Source: Pholiota molesta
Taxonomy: Eukaryota > Basidiomycota > Agaricomycetes > Agaricales > Strophariaceae
NCBI GenBank assembly: GCA_014925825.1
Contig: JACGCK010000090.1
Span: 123,569 to 187,568, forward strand
Reading direction: 5' to 3'
Length of the DNA stretch: 64,000 nt
The position numbers and the translations under genes were made by a program. Shown here in pieces: positions 1 to 12,792 of this stretch. The notes under the pieces are model-generated. The model made no database searches. It was not told the origin of the DNA and saw nothing but the letters and a program-made list of their open reading frames with translations. Position 1 is the stretch's first letter; every line of letters begins with the position of its first letter.

Positions 1-452
1 TATGAATCGGATAGAAACGAAATGAAGTCACAGGGAAAGAGATCGGCGAACAACAGGACACACCTCTCCATCTACCCAAACATAAATGAGCGCAGGTGGT
101 GGCTTGTAATCCGGCCCACGATCCAATGAGAATAGACCAGGGTAAACATTTGACAATTCATAGGCTGCAAAATGGACAGGCGCAGTGTAATATCGGTTGG
201 ATATGATATAATGGGCAATCACAGGTCCCGTTTCTGATGTTTGCAACTGAGGTGTTGTAACATCAGCATGAATAGACTCGGTTTTCGACTCGGACAACGC
301 CTTTACACCTACAACGGTGTTGTTATGACGTGGACAAAGTATGAAAGATAAGACTTACGTTCAATGAAGGAGATCGACCCAGCCAAGGAGGCAGATATCG
401 TCAGAATTCTGCATCCTTCATTGAGTTGCGGTGAAACGACAGGGGCAGACAT
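1..452 (-). CDS. alpha/gamma-adaptin-binding protein p34-like, 5' part only
   Basis: Two exons are visible: 452-359 with the start codon, and 308-64, joined by a GTAAGT...TAG intron that keeps the frame. The second exon ends at a GTGTGT donor, so the gene continues beyond the left edge. The first exon reads as a beta-strand and loop start (CRILTISASLAGSISF), like the degenerate P-loop fold of the p34/Irc6 family. The second has a RYYTAPVHF motif and a PALIYVWVDGE strand, similar to the family pattern of a YYTA-V segment followed by a strand. Known family members bind clathrin adaptor subunits and act in vesicle traffic. The family call rests on these short motifs only; an unrelated small GTPase-like protein is possible. 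Confidence 0.5.
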
Positions 453-1236
453 GATGACGATTGTCTATGATGGAGGATGAACAGACACGGTTAACAGACG
501 CAGTGGGAGTTGTAGAAAAGAATTAGGTGCAATGAATCAGTGATGGGAATGCGATGGTAAGTAATAAGAACTCTTGGGTGTGGCTGCGTGTCCTATATAT
601 TGTTGCTTTGCTGCACCAGGCTGCCCAGGCACCAGTAAGGCTTCAGTCGTGAGACCTTCGGTGTAGTCTTCTATAAAGCGAGATAGTATTCCCTGCAGCT
701 TTTGAGGGCACGTCCGGGCCAGGTGCAAGGAAAGAAGATGGTGGTCAAAGTCAAGCTGCTTTCTCCCTTAAAGAACATCACGTGTCTCCAATTTACGCGA
801 CGCGACGCGGTCAGTGACACTAATATGACGCAAGGTGCCAGCATCACCGCAATATACAGTACTTAGTACGTACTACTATAATATACATCTGCAAATATGA
901 AATGCACACCGTGATCTATTCCTACATACATGCAATTACAAAGTCCGCTGGCAAGAAGAAAACAGGGAACTGTTGGTTGAGAGTAAGTATTAACCAAGTA
1001 TTAACGGCATGAAATGGACGTCGGCCTCTGTTCACTTACACATTCACAGATCAAGGTCATTTTTAAATTTAGGCCATTGATATTGAGCATCACGGCCGAA
1101 ACATAAAATGTGTACTTATATTTTATGATCCCTATTTACTTACAATTCTCAGAACTGAAACCGTGTCCGTTAAGCTACCGACTTTCGTAGTAGGATTTAC
1201 CCTTGAGATTGCAGGGTACGTACTGTGACCATAAGC
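453..1236. other. intergenic, no gene seen
   Basis: This stretch lies between the 5' end of the p34-like gene and the 3' end of the ABC transporter. A 63-codon minus-strand frame at 537-728 has no recognisable motif and no convincing splice partner, so I do not call it. Confidence 0.5.
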
Positions 1237-4200
1237 TCACGGTAGCGTATGGTCTGTAACAGACATCGCCGAGGTTCCCTCAGCCATAGAATAGAGCATA
1301 GCCTTGTCTCCGCTCTCATCAACTAACGCCTTCAGCATGCCGTCCTCCTTTTGAAGAAGTGCGGTTGGCGTGTCAAATTCGACCTGGCAGATAATATGAT
1401 TAAGTGGGTATTCTCACGATCGCATTCGCACTTACAATTCGACCGGCATCGAGCACCATCTTTTGAATGAATCTTTAGCACTTTAATAGAAGATTATTCA
1501 TTCTACTAGACTTACTATCTTGTTGGAGTCCATAATGGTTTGTAGTCGATGAGCAACAGTTATAACCGTCACATCAGAAGCCAACCGATGCCTCAGTGTC
1601 GCCTGAATCACCGCGTCTGTCTTGTAATCTTGGAAATTATTCATCAGATACCATAAGAAGCGACCTATTTAGAATGTATTCGTACCAATCGCTGAAGTAG
1701 CTATTGATAAAGTTGTTACTATCAGAGTTCATGGGAGTATCAAGGGCGCAAATTTACCTTCATCCAGAATGAGGAGCTTGCTGCCTCGGACCATTGCTCG
1801 AGCAAGTGCAAGTATCTGCCTTTGGCCTACCGAGAGATTGGCCCCGCCGCTTGCAATATTACTATCAAGGGTGATGTGGGCTTCTTCCAGTTCTTCTTGC
1901 AGGGCAAACAATCCTGCATCACGGAGGGCGTTATTCAGTGTTGCATCATCATGCTGCTCAAAGGGATCCAAGTTCCGTCGAAGAGTCCCTATATTTTTGC
2001 GTCAAAAATTAATCTGAAAATCAGTGGCGTTCCATGTACATACCACTAAGAAGTTCGGGCTGAAATCGAATGATAGTCAGTCCCTGTGACTCTCATCCAT
2101 GAAAGAAATCGTGTTACCGTTTGAGGAATAATAGTTATGCTAGATCGTAATGCGTCGAGGTTGAGAGTGCTAGTTGGTATTCCATCATAATATACATTGC
2201 CTTCTGTTACGATGCAGCGGAGGAGCGAAAGAGTCAGGGAGCTCTGCACAGAAGTTAGAGTTGTCAGATGGTAGTTTAGACGGTATTTGCGAGACTCACC
2301 TTCCCACTACCTGTTCGACCAACTGTCCGCAGCCGTCAGTGCACTGCTAAAACAGGAAAAAGGTAGCCATACCAATGCCAACGCGCTCTCCAGATCTGAT
2401 ATTGAAAGTCAAATCATGTAAGACCTTTGGTCCAGTCTATAGGCCGTAAATATATTATTTTAAAACCCATTGATGGATATACCTGAGAGTATCGCGCTGA
2501 TAATTTTTCTACGCGTAGATCACCACTTGTAGGCCATGAAGCTGGTGGTCTTCCTTCTTCTGTTGGCTTCGGTTCGTGTTCAATATCGATATAATCTTGG
2601 ATTCGCTCAAGACTGCATACAATTCCAAGATGTTAGATATCCAAATATTTGAAGAAATGCACAGATACTGATAGAATACGAACCTATTTGCTTGAACTTC
2701 GAGGTCATTGAAAATCCTGACCCACCATAGAATCATTGTGCAAAAGTCGAGGCACATGTTTAATGTGAATCCTGTATTCGCCGCTCCTAAAGGACGGCTC
2801 CATAGATGAGATAAGACGCGAGAGAGATGGTGAAAATAGCCCCTAAAAAATCTATGCGTATACCAATCCATCGATTCAGATTGTACGACATTCGTGCAAT
2901 CCTGACATAGTGATCTACGCGTTTGAGCGATTCTTTCTTGAAGGTCATTTCAGCACCGTAAGCTCGAACGGATACTAAAAAAAGATGGTGAGCGTCCCAT
3001 ATTAGAATATTCTTTAAACCTCATACCTATTCCAACAATGGCGGCACTGAAGTGAGCCAATAACGGTGAACGTGCATTACTGAGGTGCATGATTAGGAAA
3101 GAACTTGGTAGTACAAAAAGAACCATACCTCATTTCACGTTTGACAGACAATTGAGCCTTCAAGTATAAGTTTCCTAGGTAAAACCCAAGTCCGGCCACC
3201 GCGACTCCTGGCGAAAAGAAGATAGGAGCAAAGATGACTATCACTGCAATTTTCGTGACCAAGGTCATCCCAATCTCCGTCAAAGCCGATAATGCTTGTG
3301 GTATAGGCCCATCTACCGCTCGAATGTCTTGTGTGCACCTGGCAATCATTCTGGCAGTCGGTGTTTCGTCCAACCATCTGAGAGACTGATTGTAAGTAAA
3401 CGGAAATGTAGATGCTAGTGGCATTGACCTCAGAGTACTTCCAAGGATAGACTCCACCAGCAGAGCATTTACAGTCTTTGAGGCTCGCATACTTCCAAAT
3501 ATATAGAAAATAAGGAAAAGGTGAATATAGTGATCATTACGCATAGGATAGATGTATATTGTCCCAAGTAGCTAGAAAGCAAGAAAGTTAGACTGTCTCC
3601 TTACGCTGACCGCAAGACAAACTTACTAATATACATTCACCTCTGACGGTGGGTGGATTTCATATTGTGACCCCCAGTAACCCAGGAACCATGTTTGGAA
3701 TGTATTGACCCAGTCGGTCAACAAGAATGCGGTCATCCATATTGAATAGAAAACCAGAGGGTAGTCTCCTCCCAAACTTGTGAGATATAGCTTCATGGAT
3801 TTCCAAGAAACATGGCCTTCTGCTATCTCTTCCGCTACAATCAATTTAACGTCAATGGCTTTTGCCTCGGGAGAGCCAGATGAGGCGTTATATTCTTCGT
3901 TCGCTATTTCCAGTGCCTCGTGATCATGTTCTACTTCGGCAGCTAGCTGGGCATCAAGTTCTAACGAATCTTTGATGTCCGTCCCTTGCGTTTGAAGAGA
4001 ACCATCTTGACCAATGGTGACAATGAATTTGGCCACAGGAGTCACAAGAGCAATGTTATGCGTCTAAAGGAATGTTATAAATTTAAGATTTACTTAATCT
4101 TTGGATTATGCTTGAAAACACTCACGACAAGCAGGATAGTACGATCTCGAACTAGATCTCCTTTGAGGCACTTGTCGACAATCCATGCCGATCTGGAGGG

Positions 4201-7200
4201 AAGTGCGTTAAATTCCGGTCGAACGCAAACACACCGAGACCGATAGTATCTCACGTATGAACGTCCAAGGCCGCAAAACATCATCCAGCAATATGATCTT
4301 TGCGGGTGAATAGATAGCTCGTGCAAGAGTGACGCGCGCCTAGTGGTGATGTAAGTTTGAAATTTACTTCTCGAAGAAGTGGGAAATTATTTGCCTTTTG
4401 TCCCCCGCTATAATGAATTCAAGTATTAAGTTTTCAAGTTTCAAGTTAGTGAAAAACTACGGACCTCAGCGTAAGACCCTTCTCTCCAACCTCAGTTCTG
4501 TCTCCAGCCTCAAAAAGTTCCAAATCTTTTTCCAGAGCGCATTGACGAATGACTGTCATGCACGTTACACAAGTTGGTTTGAGTTTTTGTGAAAGGGTAT
4601 ATTGAAACGTACCCTTCCGATAGCGCACAGCGTCATAGGGGTTTCCGAACAAGATATTGTCACGGATGGTTTCATTCTGTACCCAGATTCCTGCGCAGCA
4701 TATGCTACACCCCCATCTCTTGGAAGATTGAACCAGGAATCAGTCGCAGATTGTATAAAATGCATTTCGCCTGGAATAACAATTAACAGGAGAATCGTTA
4801 AGAAGAAAGGTAGCAAACCGAGCAAAGCCATCAGCATTGAGGTCTTTCCGGATCCTCTGTGAAACAATCAGTCAAAAAATCAAATTCAGTAGAACAATAG
4901 ACTCACGTAGGCCCAACGATGAGATTTATGCAATTGGGCTTGAAGAACAGTTCCCCGTTTATACGGAGCCTGAATTTACGACTCGATGGCGTAAGAGAGC
5001 CGTCGTTTGATTCAAGCGACCAGGAGAATATAGCATTGTTAAATCCAATCGTTTGTTTATCTTTAGGGGGCAACACCTCAGAAACTGCATTTGGTGCCTC
5101 TATGAATGAGTCTAACAACTCCGTATTTTGTAAGAAGTCGTGAACTCGGTCGAGTGAGACTTTGCCTGTAAAGCTTGCTCAGTTTCGATCTCATTATAGT
5201 AGGGATTATCAGACCTTGAATTATGGCACTAGTTTGCCACGAGATTCTGTTCAGCTGTAATCGAAGCATCGAAAATACTGATATGCTCGCAAATATTTTC
5301 GAAGCTGGAAGAAAAGGGATATTTAATGGACGGTAAATAGGAGAGAGAAATAATCAGACTCACGAGTCAAATCTTCTTTCATAATGATGGTATATGTTGC
5401 ATAGGAAACAACCATGCAGACAGCAGGAATAAATAGCTAGAGTCGAGTGAATATGCAGATAATACACATCTGTTGCCGATTTAGACGTACTTGATAATAC
5501 TGTTCAATGCCTCTAGCCTCTGGAGGAATCATTTCAATTGACAATTTCAGACATATGGCAATGACACGTTCACGAACCTTTAATTTCCATAACCAAGCGA
5601 GTTCCTCGACTCGCTTTTCTTTGATTCGAGCGCTATTTTCCCTTCCCATCCAAATAACTTGATCATACGAAGGACATTGACGGCTGCAGAGGAAACATTG
5701 ATGTTTAAATACTTCAAAGAACATTGAAATACACGGCATAATTACCTTCAGTCACATCTTGAACGCGCGCGTCTGTCTGTGAAGTAGAGTCAATAACTAA
5801 TTGTACCGGGAAAAACATCGATGTGCGCATACCATCTTCATTCTTATGCGTTGAACGTCTTGCGTCTGTTTGGCAATGTAACCTGGAATCGGAAGGAGTA
5901 CAATCATGGAAGCTAATCCGACGAATGCGCTTCGAAATCATGTCCAATCAACAGTGCCTCAACACAGAAAAAGTAGCACTGACCTCCATCCCAGAATCTC
6001 ATAAAGAAAGGCAGTGCAAAGAGATACTTGTAGTGGTACAAATAAAACTGAGCGGGAAACATTTGATGGTCAGCCCGCAAGTTCTTCGCATAGACAAATT
6101 GTCCTCACCAAGCAATAGGAAGTCTCGAGATCGAGAATGTTGCTCAAGTCAGTCGTGACGAGATTGTTGATTTTTCCGATCAGATTGTCATTTTTCTTGC
6201 CCTTTTTGTCCTCCTCCGGCTTAGTAACATTTCCTTTTCCACTTGCATTTGGAGACTGAGTTGAATGCGAATCCTTCGAAGGTTCGCGGGATATTGCCGC
6301 GTCTGTAGTAACACTGTCTTGGTCACCAGTCGAACCGGTAGCCGAACTTTCTGCGATTGATGCCGTCTCGGGTGTCCCTATCGCTGTTGACGTTGAGGTC
6401 TCCTGCTCATGTATTCCATCATTATTTTCACTAGAACTTTCGGCTTTGAGGCGGATACGCAAGCTGTGCTCGAACACCAATTGCGTGATCAAGGCTTCGC
6501 ACCGTACAAGCGTTCTCGTACTGATGAAGATGTACCACTGAAACGCCAATGAACGCACAGCGGGGCCCAGGAACATGCAAAGAATCCAAAACCATGGGCG
6601 AATGTCGCTGTCTGCCCCATTTCCGCCGGTCTCTATATAACTGCAGAGCATTTGGTAAGTTGGAGTTGGAAAAGCTGTAAATTGAAGTGTCACTCACCTC
6701 AAAATATGATAAACGGCAATCGGTGATGCAAATAGGGAAGCCGCTTGACAGAAGATGAGAAGCGCCATGATCGTAAATTCCTTGCCTAACCCATGTATTA
6801 GCGCGAGGTACTCCACACGGTATAATATTTACGCACGAAAGACTCGCATGAGGCCAAAGGCTATATGTCGACGTTTTGCTCCTCCAAATGGATCAAGGTG
6901 CTAACATTCGTCAAATCATTAAGTACAGTGAATTGAAGCAGAGCTTACTGGAAAGGCTTTTTTTGTCAAATTTTTAGCATAATCGCTATCCGACAGCGGT
7001 GGTAATTGATCAAATTTCAGATGCTTGACTCGAGCGCCGAGGAGTATAACAGGATCAAGGTATGTATATAAAGCAAGTGAAAATAAGGAGCAGGTCTGTT
7101 CGTCGTTGGTCACCGGCATGGGGTCCTGAACAGAGAGTATGAATATATAAGACAAAAGAGAAATCTAGCGTATGCACCTTTGGATCGACAGGGATATAGC

Positions 7201-8011
7201 GCCGAGGAACAAACAGTGGTATTAGTACTGCTGTCACAAACAGGGTCGCAACCTTGAACCACAGAATTTGTCCTTCAGTTGCATCGAGAGGCTGTTGACT
7301 GAATGTCGCTAGCGGCCATAAATCCCTCTGTGCATAAGTTGCGAAAGTAACCAAAAGGAGAACAATATTATATCTTGTGGCCAAAATGCTCCATTTCTTG
7401 ACAGTGAGGGCAGTAATCGCCAAAATGGAGGAATATGCCTAAAGGAACACATGCCACTCAGAAGCTGCCAAAAGAGAGAAAGAAAGGTATGACTTACGAA
7501 AGTGACAGTGGCAAACAATTCGGGACATTCGATGAGAAGCTGAGATAGAGAGGAAGTACTTCCGAATTTGTTGCAAGCACCCAGAGTCGTCAGGGACAGA
7601 GCAAGTAAGGTGACACAGCCAACAAGGCGCATAAATGCATATATGCAGATGTGTCGTCCATGTCGTCCACCAAGATTCCCAATCCAACTTTGAAGCAAGC
7701 CATGAGAAGTAGACACTTCTGCTGAGCTATCTTCATCTCCCTCTGCAAAACGAGACGGCCTTGGCCAAAAACCACTGAGGCCATTCATCAACGCATGGCT
7801 GAGTTGAATACCGATGAAAAGTGTTGTAGCTGCAAACGGAATAGCAAGAGATTGACGAATAAAGCTAAAGTTAAAGTTAAGGGTAGTAAGAGTCCCTTAT
7901 TGTCCAGATATAGCTGTAAACATACAATTCAGCTGGATTAGTCCATCTGTTCGTCTTCAAATCGGACCAGGAATGGTCCCTCATTGGATACTGCCAGCTG
8001 TGTTCCAGCAT
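1237..8011 (-). CDS. ABCC-type multidrug ABC transporter, frame broken at six sites
   Basis: Full-length fungal ABCC (MRP/YOR1-like) exporter with two membrane blocks and two nucleotide-binding domains, expected in the plasma or vacuolar membrane. I trace about 36 exons from ATG 8011 to TGA 1237. NBD1 has the P-loop GPTGSGKTSM (exons 15-16), a split LSGGQK signature and ILLDDV Walker B. NBD2 has GRTGSGKSS, LSVGQRQILALARAM, LLILDE-ATSAID and the H-loop VAHRL. The membrane part carries family motifs such as RWLDETPTARMIARCTQD and NLVTTDL. Several exons are tiny (13, 15, 16 and 23 nt). Six places need one extra base to rejoin conserved sequence: near 6133, 5635, 4688, 4275, 3503 and 2789; the last gives an immediate TAG. 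All else, including splice sites, is preserved. It is either a recent pseudogene or a functional gene with sequence errors; substrate unknown. Confidence 0.85.
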
Positions 8012-8641
8012 GCCTAGCGGCGACAGCAAAGTCGAGAAAGCAAGTCGTTGTAGGTCTTGCGCGTTACGTTACGTGGAGGATGGATGGGAGGGAAGACAAG
8101 AATACCAGTTCAGCATCGCGCTATATAAAGCTTCAATCATAGGCGACTGCGCGTTCACTGACAACTATACGGATTCTCAGCGGATTCTGATCCTTCCCAC
8201 TGGCACGCGCCGACGCCGCCGAGCGATATAAATAGGACATTGGAATCGCGTCAACCTCAGTTAAGATTGCACTATCATACAAGCACTCAAGATCGCTCTA
8301 CTCATCCTGCTCATATTCCACTAGTATCTGAAGGTAGTAGAATGTGATTGCAGAGCTTTTGGATGCTGGTCCAATGCTGGTTGTGAGATTTGCCGCGGTC
8401 CAACAAATTAAATATTGGACCTTTATACTATGAAGTGTCAGTATATTTATACTAAGTATGCTGCGCGAATGACTAGTATATACCTGTTTCCGTTGATAGG
8501 ACACGCGTGGCATGTATTTAACGCGTAAGCTAGACGCGCAAGCTAGACGCGTAAGCTGGGCGGGTGTTGATACGACACATACGATTAGACAGGCAGTTGA
8601 AAACATCACCAGTTCTTTATAGTATTCGAACAAACTGGTAT
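8012..8641. other. intergenic, promoter side of the ABC transporter
   Basis: A TATA-like ATATAAATA lies near 8224. A minus-strand frame at 8298-8633 has no recognisable domain. The only structured element is the 13-bp tandem repeat listed separately. Confidence 0.4.
8521..8559. repeat. 13-bp tandem repeat, three copies
   Basis: Three head-to-tail copies of ACGCGTAAGCTAG at 8521, 8534 and 8547, the second and third each with one substitution. They lie just beyond the end of the FunK1 fragment. Confidence 0.8.
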
Positions 8642-9183
8642 CGGAAACTTACATTTGAAGATATCTCTGATCGCAGGAATAAGCTCATCTGAAGTTTTCA
8701 GCTCTGTCTGGGAAGTAGCTCCATTATAACTGAATTTGGAGCACTCGATCTTTGTACTGATTTTCATCGCGCTTGAGGCGTTCTGATTGTCGAAATGGAG
8801 CGTTATCGGGGGGTGTTCAAAGTTTTGTAATGAAGAATATCAGGAAGGGGTTTCGCCGCGGATGCATGATATGGCTTTTCAGAGTCCTTCGTAGTATCAC
8901 CGTCCCCTGTGGCACCAATATCCTCCATGATATCGCTATCATCCGTGATACGAGTGCCGTCCGTGGTATCGCTGTCCTCCGTGGTACTCCAGCTGCAAGT
9001 GGCCGTGGCGTGGACGCATGACCCACGACCAATCAGCAGTTTTTGAAAAAACAGAAGCCCGTCAAGACGCAGTCTGCACCGTTTGCCAACGTCAAGATGG
9101 CCCTGCGAGGCGGATGAGGCCACACCTGTGCTAGTGGCGCCGCCGGCGCCTGTGCGCAAGCACCGAAACTGGACAAGGGACAA
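8642..9183 (-). pseudogene. FunK1 kinase fragment
   Basis: Read on the minus strand, the region resembles the middle of the neighbouring FunK1 gene. It has LIGRGSCV against LIGRGTCV, SDIMEDIGATGDGDTTKDSEKP against SDIMEDTDTTKDHEKP in part, then KPLPDILHYK, KDRVLQIQ and LKTSDELIP-IRDIFKC followed by a GTAAGT donor. The frame is lost several times, and no exon with the HRD or later catalytic segments follows; the 13-bp tandem repeat comes instead. This is a partial, decayed duplicate of the gene at 9.7-11.6 kb in the same orientation. An Asp/Thr-rich stretch at about 8880-9000 is built from short degenerate repeats. Confidence 0.65.
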
Positions 9184-9714
9184 GTTGCGGAAGACTTGGA
9201 GTTATCAGAAGCAAAGATAAATTGAGAGTGGCCATCCTATATCCTTCTTGAGCAGTTAGAGTCTGATATGACAGGTTGGACCGAAAACAATCGACATCGA
9301 TGGAAGGTGGATTCATTTGGCATGAAGTATTGAACTTAGGTCAGAAGGCTTGATATTCTTTCCAGAAGGCGTCTTCGGAACTGTTGTAGGCATCGTGGGC
9401 AGGACAAGAGCATACTGTAGTGGCACTTCGGATTGCCCTGTCACGTTACCGTGTTTGGGACAGCAGATTCATCATTCATTCAATATTGTTGGCATTCATG
9501 CTTTCTCCCAACTTTCTCCTGTATATTGTGTGTCCAAATATGCTCGATACGATAATAAATTGGACAGCTATATTTGAGTAATGTGGTATAATCGACATGG
9601 TATAATTTCAAGGTTGACAAGGTTGATATGAACTATAAATGGTGTTGTAAATAGTGAAAGTCCGCCTGCGAGCTCGCTGCCGTTGCCGTGGAAGGGTTAG
9701 GATATGGATCTAGG
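9184..9714. other. gap between the two FunK1 copies, no gene seen
   Basis: No frame in this 530-bp stretch matches the kinase or any family I recognise. Short frames at 9131-9316 and 9350-9577 look random. Confidence 0.4.
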
Positions 9715-11597
9715 CTAAATACTGTTAAGAATTGTTTGAAATTTGTCGAAATTCACATTTCCTCCGAGAGTTTCATCGTCAAACTCTACGTTGGGGATGG
9801 CCTGATTCAAGGCCTGATTCTTCTTCGAGCGCCATGTTAACTTTTTATGAGAGGTTCGAGCGATAAAGCCCGTATAAAACATTTGCACCATATCATGCAA
9901 TAAGTCTTCCATGCTTTCGAAGGCGGATGTAGTGCTGGAAGTTCACTCAAAAAAAAGGCAAGCTTCGCTTCTCGCAATTCTATCGGTGATTGCTGGAACC
10001 ATTTTTGAACGGGCGGTTTGTTAATAATTTCTTTACCCTTCTTGTATCGAGTCACGAGAACAAGAATGACATAGAAAAGCGACTCAAGGTCGTGACGGTA
10101 TAAGTGTTTCGTGGGGGTAGGCTGGAGGAGATCGATGGCCATGTACGGCCTCGTTCCCGTTCGCTGTTTCGAGCTTGGCCCTGCCTTCGGTTTGTTGAAG
10201 AAAAGCGACAAATCGTAATCGCTGAGCACGCCGCATATTCCGCCATTCACCTTCCTGTACATTAGGTTGTTCAGGCTGATGTCTCGATGGATTAGCTCCG
10301 CGTGATCGTAGAGCCATCTGTAGCCTGCGAAAGAAGGAAAAAGGGAACCATTTAAATGAGTACCGATAAAGAATTGCTATCGCGAACTCACATTTGAAGA
10401 TATCTTTGATGAGGGAAGGAGTTCATCTGAAGTTTTCAACTTCGTGATGGGGAACAGCTCCGTCATGACCAAGATTTGCAATACTCGGTCTTCGTATGGG
10501 ACCTGTATTTTCTTGAGGTAGGATAGTCGAGACTGAACATCATTCGTGACTTTCAAAGCTTCGTAACAAAGAACCTCGGGAAGGTGTTTAAGCACCCATC
10601 TCTGATTGGGCTTTTCATGGTCCTTCGTGGTATCGGTATCCTCCATGATGTCGCTGCTCGATGTGGTATCGCCAGCCTTCATTTTATCACTCTTTGCGAT
10701 ATCGTCGATCTCCTTCAGTATTAATTCCTCGGAAACCCTGGTCTTAGGAGTGAAGCTGAATTTAACGACGATTTCCTTGCCCACCCAGTCTTCAGGGCAG
10801 CGGCCGATGACCTTTGCGCGAACCACGCATGTACCACGGCCAATCAGCGCATGTTGAACAAACACGAGTTCGGCAAGAAGGAGTTGTGTGCCATGCTCCA
10901 AGGTCAAGATGGCTCCGCGAAGAAGATGAGGTTTCAAGTTTAGTAGTTCATCTGGCTGCCCCTCGGAAGCGCTGGGAAGGGGCGAAGAAGCGACGGCGAC
11001 CTCTTTAGGGGTATTAGGAATAGCGAGGGGATTGATGCCTGGGGTTATGTTGCTCAGTCGTCCCCGTTGACTGGGGGTCGCACGTTGCAAGCAGTAGATA
11101 AATGCAACAAGGCGAAATGGTTCATTGGAGAAATCGATACGTTCTGACGTGACAGGCAAAGATCGACCATAAAAGAGCAGCACTAGTTCTGTATCAGTGA
11201 CCAGCGCACTGATGACGTGAGTGCGAAGCCAGCCGTGCGACAGCATTTCGAGTGCATAGCTTGCGCACTGGACTCGCACAGGGTTGGGGCCTTCTTTCTT
11301 TCGCTTCCTGGGAGTGGCCTCAATATCTTCTCCTGGCCGCTTTTGAGAAGATCCACTGTTTCCGCTTGTGGAGGGCTGGTCGACAGTAAGGGAAGTGCTA
11401 GAAGAGGCACTGGCAGTGCCGCTAGATATGGAAGCAGCAGCTGGTGCTACGGCGCTCGATGTCAGCTCAGCTATAAAGTCATAAATACGTTGAATCAGAA
11501 TAAGTGAAGCTGTATTTTAAACTTGAAGTCACGTTACCGCGCTAACCCAGTGATCATGAAACTCGCACATGGAATCCGCGATGCGCCTACATTATCA
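9715..11597 (-). CDS. FunK1-type fungal protein kinase, 5' end missing or unresolved
   Basis: FunK1 kinases are a family expanded in mushroom-forming fungi; targets are mostly unknown. The main exon, open from about 11470 to 10380, has a low-complexity Ser/Lys-rich part, then RVQCASYALEMLSHG and VVKFSF, typical of the family N-lobe. After a GTGAGT...CAG intron follow WLYDHAELIHRDIS (catalytic loop HRD), GVLSDYDLS in place of DFG, RTGTRPYMAIDLL and HDLESLFYVILVL. The C-terminal part FESMEDLLHDMVQMF ends at TAG 9715. Two one-base gaps break the frame, near 10420 (before KDIFKC) and 9925 (before FESMED). An upstream exon with MCEFHDHW at about 11597-11550 may belong here; the expected first 150-200 residues are not found, since a plus-strand coiled-coil relic abuts. 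Possibly 5'-truncated. Confidence 0.8.
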
Positions 11598-11689
11598 TAT
11601 ATTTTAATCCAGAAGACACATATCCCTTGGCCTGCAACAAATGATGAGCGGCTTATCTCCTAGTTGCCCAAACGACCCCACACTCGCCC

Positions 11690-12757
11690 CTGACCAGTAG
11701 CCTCTACCATGCCACGAGCACAATAGACGACCTCACCGCAGCACTCGCCGAGTCCCGACTTCTCTCGTGTTCCTGGAGGGGGTCACCTGTTGTTTTGAAA
11801 GGGACAATTGCAAGAATCTAAAGGTTTAGTTGGAGTTGTGGGAAGCCGCCTGATTCTCAGTGCAGGTTCGGACCGTTGTTTATCTCTAAAGAGTTGAAAT
11901 AACATGGCCCAGAGGGCACTTTTGCAGGGACACGCTGCCTACGCGGCAGAGCAATGTGTGACATCATAGCTATTTAGCAGAACCTTCGCTGATTGCTGTG
12001 CATAGAGGAAACAGAATGACCCATTCACCGAGGACCAAAATACGCTGCAACTTTCCAACGACGATCTTCATCATGGACTTGATGAGCTGCTGAAGGAGAA
12101 AGTACAACTGGAGAAGGTGCCGATTGCGCCTACTTACGAAACATATCAAGATTATTTACCCTAACATCAGCAAGCCCTCGTTAACAATGAAGTCACAGAA
12201 GTATCGCACAAGACCATATTGAACGAACTTCAAGAGGCAAGAGAGACCATATTGCGCTTAACAGCACATCATGCTCGGTCGCTTGGTTGGTTGGGACACT
12301 CGCTTGTCAGCTGCAGTAAAGGAAAGGACCGACATGCAGCAGCAACGAGATGGAGAGACACTCAGAGCTCGCTTGACAGAGTCTCGCTTTGCTGCACTGA
12401 AAGAAAAGACAGGTCTGCTTATCTCAATATTGTCGATCAACTTCAGACTAGAACGCGAACCTTTGGTTAAATTACAGACCGAAGTCCGCCGTTTGCAAGA
12501 TAGGTTGGAAGCAAAGCGTCAATCCCGTCTTGAGCTTTCTGAAAGTATATTGCAGGAATCAAGATCTCGGTTGGACTCCGCTACGAATTCGGTATGCCGT
12601 AAATGTTGTCTTCCGCGTGTCGTCTTCTTAAATCATCATCAGCGAGTCGGACTCTCAGCACTCTCAGCTCGCTTGGGAGCTGTCGGTGGATGCATCGCGC
12701 GGCCGGTGGAAAGTCATTCGCAAAACTGAAGGTCAACAATTCATAAGTTTCATTCGA
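11690..12757 (+). pseudogene. coiled-coil protein of unknown function, relic
   Basis: Exon-like pieces on the plus strand read STIDDLTAALAESR (about 11720), LQLSNDDLHHGLDELLKEK (12034), then after an intron QALVNNEVTEVSHK...LNELQEARETILRL, and KERTDMQQQRDGETLRARL to about 12590, followed by SDSQHSQLAWELSVD. The composition (Leu, Glu, Arg, Gln heptads) indicates a long coiled coil. At 12281-12293 a repeated TTGG shifts the frame: removing one copy of the four bases would join the upstream and downstream coil. Other joins are uncertain and no start codon is secure. I do not recognise a family with a known role. Confidence 0.4.
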
Positions 12758-12792
12758 ATTCGACTTGTCTAAATACTCATTGTCCCCAACAA

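Noticed and set aside
1237..8011. Repeat-induced point mutation as the cause of damage
   Set aside because: No excess of C-to-T or G-to-A stops is visible; the lesions are one-base deletions.
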